Shown: positions 26,028 to 37,294, counted from the first letter of the stretch. The stretch is DNA of 64,000 nucleotides from Lates calcarifer (GCF_001640805.2 NC_066844.1:1038428-1102427); one strand, 5' to 3'. Translations and numbers: made by a program. Notes: a model not told the origin generated them from the sequence alone.

Positions 26028-27049
26028 TTAGTTTGATTGTACGGCCTGCAGGCTGATAAAACTCAGTGTTTCAGATGTAGTGAGGTTTATTTTAGTGGGA
26101 TGATTCAGCTGAGCAGTATTCATCCGCTCTGCATTGATTTTTACTTCTGCAGCAGCAGCAGCACCCACCATCTCCACTTCAGACAAAAACAGGGCCATAA
26201 ATTCTCCATGTGTGTTATTAAACCTCACATTATACACTTAACCTTATTGTGTTTTCTTGATGTGTTTCTGGGGTTAGCTTTGCTCAGTTTAAATCTGTTT
26301 GTGTATCAGAGAGGAGGAGCACATGAGTGGGTGATGCAGTGAATAGATGAATGAATGAATGTGCTCTGTAAACGGAGAGAAGAGAGGAAGAGGAGGAGAT
26401 GTCTCTAAACCCTGCTGTGAGTGCAGAGGGCAAAGGACGTTCTGTCCTGAAACCAGTCCTTACTTCTGTTTAAGCAAAATAATATCGACTCTTGTTTTGA
26501 GAGATGAGCTGGGTTTTTACCAGTTGGTGTGTGTGTGTGTGTGTGTGTGTGCAGCATCTGTGCAGGCTCCTCCAAACACTTCACACTCACAACAGAAGCT
26601 CTGTATCTATACTCAGTAGAATTTAACACCTGCACAGACGTGTGTCCTCGCTGGAGATTCTATTATCCTCATCGTCAAATCATTAAAATCTCATCTCTCA
26701 CACTTCTGCTGTTTGTTAGAGAGCAAGGTAACGTGGAGCTGGACAGACAGACAGACAGACTACGACAAGTGGTGGTTGTAAAGCTGCTAACGTAGCACTG
26801 ATGGCTCCTGCTGCTCCCACAGACACAGGCCTTTAAATTGCACATTTCTTCTCAACAATAATCGTCCCATGTTTGCTCATCTCAGTGAAAATTACACAGA
26901 AATCCAGCACAAACACAAACACAGCTCTGACTCACAGCAGCTTTTTATCCTGTGCCAGCAGGGCAGGTTGTATCATGACGGCCAGTTCAGCCACTGTTTA
27001 CTGCTCCTGGAGGAAGTGTGGGTCACTGAGCTCACACCTTCTCCCTGGA
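26028..27049. other. Gene-free sequence
   Basis: Contains one (TG)n tract and a short GACA repeat at 26741-26760. No gene recognised. Confidence 0.5.
26527..26551 (+). repeat. (TG)n microsatellite
   Basis: Pure TG tract of about 25 bp. Confidence 0.95.
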
Positions 27050-27330
27050 AACTCCCGACACTCATTGTCTAATAATCCTTTTGTTCGTTGCCTTCTGTGG
27101 TGCATTAAACTGAATGGTTTTAGTTATTAAAATACTTTTCTTGAATCCTGGTACAAATGCATTACATGTAAATATCATTTGCATTAATTCTGGGAGCGAC
27201 TTGTTATTCCCCTTCTGCTGTGCAGCAGCCCACAGTCTCAACAACTTAGCCGATTATTCTCCCTTTCTGCCAGAGATGGAGCGAAGACGAAGGTGTACGC
27301 CGCCTAATCTGCATGCTCGTGTGCAGACGG
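27050..27330 (+). promoter_or_regulatory. Candidate conserved non-coding block with POU octamer
   Basis: Contains a perfect octamer ATTTGCAT (27177-27184) running into TAAT, plus CTAATAATCC and GGTGCATTAAACTG words. Unique sequence without microsatellites. Confidence 0.3.
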
Positions 27331-28229
27331 TGTCCACAGGCGGTGAAATAAGTCTCCCGCTCCTTTGTTACACGGCCCGAGTAAGACTGCACCTCACGGC
27401 GCTCAGAGTTACGTACACCGGACAGCCTCTTGTTTAAATGTCCCCTGGAAACTGCTGCGTAAAGAGAGGATCCATAAAAAGAGACATTCTGCTGTAAAGC
27501 TGAATTAGGCAATTTCACACATTACCGGCTGCAGTGAGAAGACGAGGCTGAAATTGAACGACTTGAGTTCACAGGACTCTAACTTTATGTCACAGTGTGC
27601 TCCTGTTTACCTGTTAACCTGAGCCGGTCCGAAGTTCAGGTGCACGTTGAGTCGGAGTCTGTCTTCATGAGGAGTTTGACCAAAATGACACCATGAATGA
27701 GCAGAGGAGGTCGGTGAATAGGATCCAGAGGAATAAATCACATGAATGAACAGAGGAACCCTGGTTTTATGAAGCTTCCATTTCCTTGCTTCAGGGATTT
27801 TCTCTTCTGTCTTTGGATATTCTTATCTAAAAATACCACCAGTGTTTTATGCCTGCAGCAAAGTGTTTCAGACCAGACTTTATTATTGTCTGTCTTCATT
27901 GTAATTGGGTCGCCAGTTATTAGTTTCTACATGAACTCTGTGCTCCAGGCTGTGAGAGAACACCGAGGCGGCGGGAGCTTTTCCGAGCCATCGGTCGCTG
28001 CTTTTTAGCCTCATTTGTTTCTGAGTGTTTCCATCGCAGTGAAAACACAACACATACATTCACCTGCAGGTTAGTGATGTGATGACCCCTGATACATGAA
28101 AACAAAAAGACCCAATGAGTAAGTAAAAAATCCTTTCAGGCATCATTTCACTCAGAAGTCTCGGGCTCATTCCAGTCACTTTATACTGTTACTGGTTTTG
28201 TGCAGTTAGTGATAAAAGTTTCCTCTGTT

Positions 28230-28960
28230 TAAAACTTTAACACCACACCCTCTCAGGGGGTTTCACCTAATTAACTTTAAATGCTTCTGCTAAAAGACAA
28301 TAAACAGATTGCATTAAGTTGCATACGTTCAGCTTCCTCATCGAGCCTCTGTGCTTTATTCGGCCGATGCTTGTAGGCCTTTGTTATGGAGAGCAGATGT
28401 ATGTAGGGATTTTCTTGTTGACTGAATTTCAAACATTAAAATGTAAAGTCTGCTGGCTTGGCTCACTCCCACTTTCCATTTTCAGAGAGTGTATTTTCAC
28501 AATTGGTAAATGAATTCTGCTGCCAAGCTGTCAGGAAACTACGAGCAGTTTGTTAAAGTGATTTGTTAAAACAGAGAATCGGTTTCAAATTTGAGATAAA
28601 ATCGAGAGAGAAAAAGGAAAACCTGGAGGTATGTGGTGTGAGACACCACTCCTCTCCATGACACCACGCCCTGTCAAGTATCTCACCTAATTAACTTGAG
28701 CACTTAATGACAGGGCACAAGTTAAGATCAATTATATCGCCTGTGTCACCATTATTTTCCCAAAGAACTGTCCCTCTCTGTCTGGGTGATCAATGTGCGC
28801 CCTAAAGTACCAAAGCAGATGTCTTCTGTTGTCACATTCCTTCAGCCAGTGTTGCCTGAGGGGGAGATTTTAGATAGGACCCCTCCTCGCTCAGAACAAT
28901 GGATCAATGGCGTGACTTTGCATGTTCCTGTGTAATTCATCGAATACCTTTAGTGACCTG
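28230..28960 (+). promoter_or_regulatory. Candidate enhancer region with a duplicated TAATTA-containing motif
   Basis: The segment CACCACACCCT...CACCTAATTAACTT (28241-28276) recurs at 28662-28696 with a few changes. Both contain the palindromic homeodomain core TAATTA in CACCTAATTAACTT. The second lies in repeat-free sequence extending to about 28960 with GATCAATTATATCG and GGTGATCAATGTGCGC. Confidence 0.35.
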
Positions 28961-29091
28961 GTCTGTGTGGCCTGAGGACGGAGGGATGGATAGAGACCGA
29001 GGGAATCCATACCCACATCCCTGAGATCATACATCTGTGCACAAACACAAGTCAACATGTCTGCTCATCAGTATGGAGGAGATGGAGGAGA

Positions 29092-29137
29092 CAGGGCTGC
29101 TGTGTGTGTTTATACACAAACACACACAGCAGCCCTG
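29092..29137 (+). other. Perfect 20-bp inverted repeat with 6-nt loop
   Basis: CAGGGCTGCTGTGTGTGTTT (29092-29111), loop ATACAC, then its exact reverse complement (29118-29137). The flanks pair only weakly. It could be a hairpin RNA or a cruciform. I do not recognise a known microRNA. Confidence 0.8.
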
Positions 29138-29139
29138 CA

Positions 29140-29650
29140 GTACTCTCTATATGGGCTGTAATTAGGTTAGGGATCTGGGAGCCTATTGCATTTACAAATG
29201 GTTATTGATCATGCAACAGGTGTTAAAAAAAGAAAAGTGTCGGTGCATCTGTGTACACACTGGAATTCCTCCATGTACAAGTCTTTGTCTCTGTGGCCGC
29301 CTGTGTGTTGTCTCTGTGAGTGAGTGTGTGTGTGTGTGTGCAGCTGGGGAACAGGGTGGGGGCATTAACCAGTGACATTTATAGCTATTGTCTTATCTGT
29401 CAAACCCTGCTCGCTCTCTGGCTCTTTAATTTGCTAATTAGACCACAGGACCCCTGTTTGTTTCCAAAGACCACTGTCTAGATACTTATCTGTTTTACAA
29501 GATAACTCCCTGACAGGGTGGCGTGCTATGTATATCCCAGTGGGTCCTAATTCGTGCCTCAGCACACCCTGGGATTTTTTACAGATCTGAGCAAAGACAT
29601 AAAATCTGGTGGCACAGAAATAGAGTGACTTAATTAGGAGGAGGAGTGAC
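29140..29650 (+). promoter_or_regulatory. Candidate conserved non-coding block
   Basis: Words such as GGGCTGTAATTAGGTTAGGG, GGTTATTGATCATGCAAC and TTTAATTTGCTAATTAGACC give several TAATTA/TAAT cores. A short (TG)n at 29320-29341 interrupts it. Texture only. Confidence 0.28.
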
Positions 29651-30361
29651 ATGTAAATAACCTAAACAGAAACAGACATTTTCAGAGGCGCGCTCGGTTT
29701 ATTTAGCAGCGAGCAGGTATCTGCGTCGTTGGCATCAGTGCAAGGACAATAACTAAAATATCAGCAGCACGGCGCTGATAAACACAGCAGCTGACGAGCA
29801 AGGACAAGGACAGCTGTCACGGTGGCCGGGAGCCCTCGGTTTACCTTCAGGAGGAATATCAGGATTATTTATTGGAGTAACCGGCTGACTCATCTGGGTT
29901 ACAGTTCTGCTGCTCTCAGGCTGGAGAGCAGAACAAGTGATAGGAGGATCAGATGTTTAGAAGTGCTGTGCTTTGGTTTTTCATTTGAATTGGTATGATA
30001 TTTAAAGCTCAGTGGAGATGGTGCCGTGCAGACCACAGAGGTATATACATAAAGACACAGTGACGCACTGACATGCCCACAGAGGAACGAAGACACGCTC
30101 ACACCATCGTAACGTAAACCGAGCTGTGCTGATAATGTCAGGAGGAACTATCATCTCAGTGTGTTATCATACGTGCAGACAGCTGCAGAGATCCACACTC
30201 CAACCAGTCTCCTCATGTATGTTAAATGCTCCTCACGCTAAAAGCAGGAGTCCCAGATGTTCTCCCTGTGATCTGAGGCACTTCACGGGGAATTTCTTAC
30301 ACAGCATTCGCAGCTCTCTGCAGAAGCTGCAGAAAAGAGACAGTTTACAGTGGATGTCTGA

Positions 30362-30425
30362 AACAGGACACGGTGGTGGACGGGCACAGGTCTCCAGTCG
30401 ATCACAGGGCTAACGCAGACTCATG
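30362..30425 (+). repeat. Fragment of a fish interspersed repeat
   Basis: GGTCTCCAGTCGATCACAGG followed by GCTAACGCAGAC resembles a widespread fish repeat segment (recalled as CCAGTCCATCACAGGGCTAA). Only this short piece is seen. Confidence 0.4.
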
Positions 30426-30555
30426 TGTTCTCCAATGTGCTCGACTTGACGTAAAGTTTTGATAAATTAAATAATGTGCGTTCAGCAAACACCTTGTGCT
30501 GTATCACACAGTCACACAAACAAAAGTTAACATCAAATACTCATTACATGAGCAG

Positions 30556-30610
30556 AGAAAATAATCCTTTATTAGTCCCACGATGGGGAACTTTACAAAG
30601 GATTCACACT
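30556..30610 (-). mobile_element. LINE-type 3' tail directly downstream of the tRNA-Phe
   Basis: On the - strand, about 20 nt past the tRNA end, the sequence reads TTCCCCATCGTGGGACTAAT then AAAGGATTATTTT. This resembles the 3' tails of fish LINEs and of SINEs that borrow them (family memory, no search done). On the + strand it is TCCTTTATTAGTCCCACGAT then GGGGAA. Similar motifs lie at 16866-16890 and 20250-20275. Confidence 0.55.
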
Positions 30611-30613
30611 CAC

Positions 30614-30686
30614 TGCCGAAACCCGGGATCGAACCAGGGACCTTTAGATTTTCAGTCTAACGCTCTCCCAACTGAGCTATTTCGGC
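30614..30686 (-). tRNA. tRNA-Phe (anticodon GAA)
   Basis: The complement strand gives a 73-nt cloverleaf without intron. The acceptor stem GCCGAAA/TTTCGGC pairs fully, with A as discriminator. The D-arm is GCTC/GAGC, the anticodon stem TTAGA/TCTAA, and the T-arm CCTGG/CCGGG. The anticodon GAA lies at 30651-30653, so it decodes phenylalanine codons. Box A (TAGCTCAGTTGG) and box B (GGTTCGATCCC) are intact. CCA is not encoded, as expected in eukaryotes. The nearest T-run usable as Pol III terminator is about 55 nt downstream, beyond a LINE-like tail, which is far for a genuine tRNA gene. It could therefore be the intact head of a young SINE. Confidence 0.88.
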
Positions 30687-30904
30687 ACGTTCAGTTATGG
30701 GCTCTAATGTTTTAAATAGAGAGTAAGTATGAATCATTGTAACTGTCTATGGATTGATAATGAAATGAACTCCATTTTACCTGTTAATTTGTATTGATGA
30801 TCATAAAGTTTATCTCATTTGAAGATTCATGTCATTTTATAGGAAACCTAATAGTTTGTTTCCAAGAAATGTAAAAATGTCTGTCAGTACAGTTGTTCAT
30901 AACG

Positions 30905-31305
30905 ACACAAAAGTTATTCCAAAAGAGTCAGATCCTTTAGTTTAACCAGAAACATGACTATATATCAGTACCAGACTCCATTGACAAAAACAGGGATTTA
31001 ACCAGGAGCTGCTGGAATACCACTGCCTCCATCTGTTAGTGTGTCTGTGTTACTGTGTGGTACTTTTACTAGTATCTGATTACTTTGTTCACCACTGAGA
31101 GTCTCACAGTAACACAGACACGCTAACAGATGGAGGCAGTGGTATTCCAGCAGCTCCTGGTTAAATCCCTGTTTTTGTCAATGGAGTCTGGTACTGATAT
31201 ATAGTCATGTTTCTGGTTAAACTAAAAGGATCTGACTCTTTAATAAAAAGCTCTGTCTCCTCTGAATCCTATCCATGATGTTGTCAGACACTGAGAATAA
31301 CAAAA
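30905..31305 (+). repeat. Palindromic interspersed repeat, copy 1 (MITE-like, near-perfect arms)
   Basis: Left arm 30923-31057 and right arm 31105-31240 are reverse complements over about 135 bp, with one single-base indel and one substitution visible; the loop is about 47 nt. A transcript would fold into a long hairpin. The right flank to about 31305 is also shared with copy 2, in reverse complement and with about 43 bp missing in copy 2, so the unit is larger than the hairpin. No transposase is encoded, so this would be a non-autonomous element. No clear target-site duplication was found. Confidence 0.8.
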
Positions 31306-31949
31306 ACAAGAACTCTAGTGGACGGACTCTGACGTGGACAGCTGCCCATTAAATTACTTTACAGCAGCTGTTGGTGGTGGCTTGATCAATGCTGATCTTT
31401 GTCCCTATCAATCATTCACACCCAAAAACACAGGGAAATAAGGTCCAGGTTCTTCTTTAGGTCTCTGGCCTCTGCTCATGGCAGTTAGTTGCAATAATAT
31501 CATTTTATCATTTCTGTAAGACTGCGCTAAGCGCACAGAAGATTCTCTTTGTACTCAGTCTAGCAGATTGTGTCATCAGTTATTCCCTCATTAGTTCTCT
31601 TGCTACCAGTCTCCATCAGCCAGAAATAATGTGTGTGTGTGTTTCCAGTCATGGTTTGCTACATCAAATAAGACAAATCACTGTTAAGATCCTTCTTTGT
31701 TCTCGTGACGTGCTAATATAGCTTCTGATAGCTGACGAGGCCGCGCTCTGCGGCTCAGCTCAGCCCGACAGGGCCGCTGAAGACCCGCGTAACCAGGGAA
31801 ACCAGACATAAAAGTGAAATTGTCACAGACTGTCAATCGGCTGGCTGTGATGGAAACGTCATACGAGCAGAGTTTAATGTCTCTGCTCTCAGGTAATGAC
31901 CTCGTATCTGGAGGAGGAAAATAGTTTTTGACTGTAGTCTTTCTGAATG

Positions 31950-32230
31950 CATGAGTGAGCTCTGAAAGGGCTGCAGCAGCCGAGAGGGCTCGCTGCGATA
32001 CCTCCAGGCCTCCTCCAGTCAGAACATCAGAGTTATCTCCCACCACAGGGTGAAAACTCATCTCTTCCACAAGTGCCTCGCATCCCCTTGTCCCCACTGA
32101 ATCATATCCCCTCTCCCGTATCTTCCTCCTCTACTGGCTATAATATGCTCTTATCTTGAACTTAACAAAATCCTTTCTCCCTCTCCCCTCGGCTTTCATT
32201 TCTCTTATTTCACTTTAAAGCACTCCTCTC
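31950..32230 (+). mobile_element. Probable LINE 3' end fragment
   Basis: Around 32050-32100 the + strand reads RVKTHLFHKCLASPCPH followed by a stop, resembling the terminal LKTHLF motif of CR1/L2-type LINEs. It is followed by a pyrimidine-rich stretch that would be the 3' UTR. Only the last part is recognisable and the rest is too decayed to align by eye. The - strand frame 31684-32097 runs antisense through it. Confidence 0.5.
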
Positions 32231-32677
32231 GTACATGGTAATTCTCGGGGTCACTGTAATATCGTCAGGACACTGTGGCACTGGCTGTTAGAGCTACACA
32301 TCTCCTGCTAGTTAAAGGCAAAGCTGTTTTCATCACAACCATAATTTTAACATTGACTGTGCTGAATCTCTGATTACTGATAATAACAGCTTCATGCATG
32401 ACGCCCTGCAGACAGACTGTGGAATCATTCAGATCAGCTGAACCCAGAGTTTGCTTTGTGCTGCTTAAGAAAAACCCTGTAGCTGAGTGTGAGTCCTGTT
32501 TGTTTGGAGTAAAAAATAAATGAATAGAACAAAATGGCTTCCACCTACAGGCCTTTATAATTCATAGTGTATGAGAGCACCTGTGTGTGCAGCTGTACTG
32601 TGGATATCTGCTGTAAGAACGACTCCTGGCCCAGATTTTCTCAGTTTTATTACTCACTCAGGGTGTGAAGAAAACAA

Positions 32678-32718
32678 CCCCCCCCCCCCCCCCCCTCCTC
32701 CCCCCTCCTCCCCCCTCC
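32678..32718 (+). repeat. C homopolymer (18 C) and CCCCTCCT tract
   Basis: An uninterrupted C run at 32678-32695 is followed by TCCTCCCCCCTCCTCC. The complement strand is G-quadruplex-prone. Confidence 0.93.
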
Positions 32719-33763
32719 GTGCTTCATCAGATTAATTCAGAGTAAATGGTAAATTTCTGCTGACATTCCCGGGCAGCAGGAAGTTGCTTGTGTCATCACC
32801 ATGGAAACGTGTTGCTGGCAACCTAAATGCCATTCTCACCAGATAAAGAAAACTCTCCTCTGCTGTTGGTTCATTGTGTGATTAGTATCTTCAGCTGTCT
32901 GTAATTATTTCAACACACTGATGTCCCAGCATTTTGAAGGAGGTGACGTCTCAGTGTAAAGATCAGTGTATGACTGAGAACCACAGCGTCACACGAGATG
33001 CACAGCAGAGATGTTTTTGGATTCATAGGAGAAAAACATGTTAACTCACTGTGACTTCTTCTTCTGTTTATTTTCCACCTGGTTTTGGTCACATGACCTC
33101 TGCCTCTTGTCGCTCAGGTTCACAGGCTAACAGCTTCAACGTAGCTAACACAGCATCTCCTTCCTATGGAAAGGCAGGAGGTGGATCTTATAACCCAGTT
33201 ACAGGCTGAAACTTAAACCAGCTTTCCTCCCATCTGACTCCTCAGACATGCTGCTAATGCAGTGGGATTAAGAACGTCCCTATAGCACGTCAGGCCATGC
33301 ATTTCTCATGTACAGTGCTGGAACATGTGAAGTGCGGTCATGCATCTCAGAAAGGTGTCGTCGAACTGAATTTATTCTGATCGCTGCACAGAAAGCTCTA
33401 CTTTCACACACACAACAACAAACGTGATCAAAGCTGCGGCACGAGAGCGCGATACAAAGCACACCTGTGTATTGGAAACCCACATAAAGGCAGCCTGTTG
33501 TATACGTGCAGAGATGCGTTCAAAACAAAAGAAAAATGGAACGACGCAGTTGGAAATCAATGAAAAATAAACAATACAGCCACACACAAACACACATCCC
33601 CCATCTCGCAGAGCGTCTCCGTCACATTAGGCCTTGTGTGTTCCTCTGCCCCATTTCTTTCTGCCAGCTCTGAGATGAAATATTAACAAGGAGGACGGCA
33701 CCCTAACCCACATACTGTCTGCTGCACTGCCAATTCAACTGGCTGCCTTAATAGGCCCAGGAG

Positions 33764-33769
<6 letters not shown>

Positions 33770-33802
<33 letters not shown>

Positions 33803-33808
33803 AAAACC
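33770..33808 (+). repeat. (CA)n followed by A-run
   Basis: CA repeat of about 31 bp ending in eight to nine A residues. Confidence 0.93.
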
Positions 33809-36325
33809 CCATCATATAAACATGTGAAATAAAGCTTTATATAAACTTAGAAATACACGCTGGTGCTGCACAGGCAACCATGTATAAAACAGACTACTGG
33901 GTTCACATGGTGCAGGATCCCCCGACCCGTCTCACATGAAAGCTATTTCACTTCATCGACTTATAAACACCCAGCGCAGATGGAGAGTCGTCGTGTCAGA
34001 GCGGCAGTTTATCTCTGTTGTAGATTGATTGAGTTCAGTGTGAAGTTTTCCTATCACATGCTCATCAGATAATCTGACACGCTCTGAATACCTGCCATTC
34101 AATAATCAATTTACTTGCTATCTTTCAAATTACACTGTCAGAGTGTCTCTCTGCCTCTCCTGCTTTCTCTCCCTAAACATCTGCCGTTCAGTGACTAGTC
34201 ACTGCCTACAATTTTTCACATTATTACACATTCAAACCCATCTTCTCTCCCTCCCCCTTTCCCTGGGGGACAATTACAATATTTAAAATATAATAAGGCT
34301 ATATTGGCGACACATTTTCCAGAAAGTGGGGAGCACTCATTAGAAATGTGAGAGGAAGATGAGAAGAAGAGAGACAGAGAGTGGTGTGGGAGGTGGTGGC
34401 AGTGGTGGTGGTGGGGGGGCAAGCAAATAGGATTTGAAGCCTAGCAAAACAGGAAGGCTCTCCGGGAGAAGGGAGTTGTCACTTTTCATTAGATACAGTC
34501 ACAGGGATGAGGCCCCGGCTCGCCTGACGCCTTCCCTGCATTCATACTGGGAGATTTACCTTTCCCACCACACCACACACACACTGCATGGGTATGACTG
34601 TGCATCTGTCAGTTTAATATCACGTGTCCAGCGTCTGTCCCCTGTGTTGACGCCAGCGTCTTTTCATACTGTACTCTACAACCTGCCTTTTGTCTTTCAG
34701 TCTGCCGAGTTGCAGGAGAGAAGTTATTTTTGAGCTCTCAGGGTTCTGAGGTAAACATCCCATTCATTTTGTGCATAGGCAATTTTAGGTGACTGACATT
34801 TGGAGCATTTCCAGTGCTTGGAACTCTCCTGGTTGAAGCAACACAACAAAAGATGAGCAGCTCCGTTTGAAAATATCTGCCTGAAAAGTCAAGCCTGTGT
34901 ACATTACAGCGTCAGGACAGAAGACGAATGTGGCTCCTAAGCACCAGTTAAAAGCTAAAACACATCCAGTCATGAAGCTTAAAACTCAGAGGCTGTCCTG
35001 CATCCAATGCTAATGTTCAGTGCTAATGCAGAACATAACGTGTCTCACATGCAGTGAGCTGTGATGGGGGTTTAAATACAAAGATAAAGGTGCAGGATTT
35101 CAGTCTGTCGCTCATGGGAAGCATTCATTGTTCTCGTTTGGACACATCAGAAGTGACAGAGGTAGATGTGTAAAGAATGAAAGAAGAACTGAGAGAACTC
35201 AGCTACGATCTTTTCCAAATGCTAACAGACATACCATAACTGTAGCTGGAGCTGTGCAGAGACTGTAGAAAGTGAGAGTTGTAAATGTTGACATTGAACA
35301 TCTGCAGCTGCACAGAATCACACTGATGTTAAATCAGTGCTCTTGGATTCTGGGTCAGTTTCAGATGAATTTAGCTTTAACTATGTCACTGTGTTTTGGC
35401 ACAGTGAGACATTTAGAGCTAACTCTGACTGGCGAGCGCAGCTGAGGCTCATGGGTATTGTAGTATTTAGAGCCGCTCGTGACAACAAACTGATGTCAGG
35501 AATGAAGCTGAAATGGTTTGATCTGATGAGTAACAGTTTTCAGACTGAGGACTGTGTGTTTATAGTTTAGCAGCATCAGAGACAGTAGAGTCCTTCTACC
35601 TTCACACACTTCCTGTGTCTCTGTCAGCCTCAATATCACGTCTCCCTCCCTCTCCGCCTCCCTCTCCTGGCTCTCCCGTCTCCCTCTGTGGCGTTGGTTT
35701 ACTCCTACTTCTCCTCTCATCGACGCTTCTGTCATGTACCGTCATGAATATTGAAACACCACCCCCCTCGGTAAAGCCTGGCCTGTCTGAAGATGTTAGG
35801 AGCAGCGAACACCTCCTCCAGCAGCTAGTTCGCTGCTCTGTGCTAAGATGTTTGAGTGCTGCACTGAGCAGGAACAGGCTGCTAGTCCATTATGTTGTGT
35901 ACAGCTGGAGTTCGCAGACAGTTCGCTGACCTCACTGTCTTATTCTGTTCATCTTTGTGCTCATTTCTGCTGCTGAGCCGCTGATAGAAACCGTCAGAGT
36001 TCATATCAGGGTTTTTTACCCTGTGAACATGGTCAACGTTATACCTGAGCGTGTTAGCATAGCATTTAGCTCAAAGCTCACAGAGCTGCTTCATATAAAC
36101 TGCTGTGGACACTAAATGCTTGATTATCAGCACAGGGTTTTATGGTCAAAGGTTTTTAGAAAAGTTCATGCTTTAGGATTTGGACACACTGTTCTGGGGG
36201 TTCTGGGTTCTGGGCTTGAACCCTGGTTCACTGGGGGATTTTCTGATTCTTCCTCCTCCTCCTTCGTCTCATCTGTAAACTAACTCCTTCTCCCTCACCT
36301 CCCCTCTGTGCTGCTCCTCTCTCAG

Positions 36326-36453
36326 CACCCACCACCACCACCTCAGCTCCATCTCCCATCAGAAGACTCAGGACTCCCCGTGGCGTCCGGCTCAGACGCC
36401 CTCCTGCAGAGCGCTCTACCAGGATCTGCTCCAGCCTCAGACCACAGGAGGTG
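36326..36453 (+). other. Orphan candidate internal exon
   Basis: A branch-point match CTAAC (36280-36284), a pyrimidine tract and CTCTCTCAG precede a GC-rich 128-nt segment that ends at GTG before GTGAGA. An alternative donor is two or three bases earlier. All three + frames are stop-free through the segment, so the frame cannot be chosen; none gives a protein I recognise. It lies 2 kb upstream of the CpG-rich region on the dag1 strand. It could be an upstream exon of a dag1 transcript, an exon of another + strand gene or lncRNA, or a cryptic exon. Confidence 0.35.
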
Positions 36454-37294
36454 GTGAGACCGGCTCTGCTGCAAAACGCTCAGCATAACTTTCCATTGTA
36501 TTCATGGGAGGTGAACTGACTTCTTCTTCAACCACGGCATGTCACTGAATAATTTATTCAACAGAGCACGATGGAGAATTCTTCTTTTTGGTCAGAGACC
36601 TTCTACAGCCACAAAGGTTTGGTCTTCTTTCAAATAACCGAGGACAAAGTGATCTGTTGTCCAATTTTGCTTCTTTCGTTTGTGACATTTAACAAAACAT
36701 TTTCAATTATCTGACTCAGCCCCAGAGTCACGGAACAGATTTTTTCAAAATACCAACAATTTTCTGGAAATGTTTCCCTCCTCTATTCCTCCTTAAAATC
36801 CATATTCATCTCTCCACTGCTGCTTCAGTGGGTGCTTTACCTTCTTCCACCTTCTTCTACCTTCTGTCTTAGTGCCACAGAAACACAGTCGCTGTGTTCA
36901 CCGAGCTTCTTGTTTGATCTGAGAAGGCTTAACTCCCGGTTTAACCCGACTGAAGTGAAACAAATTTAATGAGCAGATTCAAGTTTCACATTTCACTCAT
37001 TTGGAAATTAGACATACGTTCCTTAAAAGTGACACCTACGCTCGTCTCGCACAGAAAGATGTGACAGAACAAAGCTGAATCAAATGAAAGCTCTTTTCCT
37101 GAGGACATGCAGCCACTTAAGTCTGTAGTTGACACGAGGATAACATCTGTACGGAGACAAAGGCAGAAACAGAAAATCCTGCCTCTCTCACATCCATTGA
37201 TCCACCTGTTGACACGAGTCGATAAAGGTAAAGCTTCTTCTCTTATGGCTCAGACACAGAGGAGTATTTTCTGTTGCAGGGTGCAGTGATTCCT

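Larger units (their letters stand above)
32231..36270. other. Gene-free sequence
   Basis: Holds the C homopolymer at 32.68 kb, a (CA)n at 33.77 kb and a GGTGG run at 34385-34420. A weak exon-like segment at 34701-34750 (TTTCAG before, GTAAAC after) is open in one frame only. Confidence 0.5.

Noticed and set aside
31684..32097. 137-codon - strand frame
   Set aside because: Antisense to a LINE 3' fragment at its N-terminal side; no known motif.
34701..34750. Small exon-like segment between TTTCAG and GTAAAC
   Set aside because: Only 50 nt, open in a single frame, and its donor is weak; below the level I can support.
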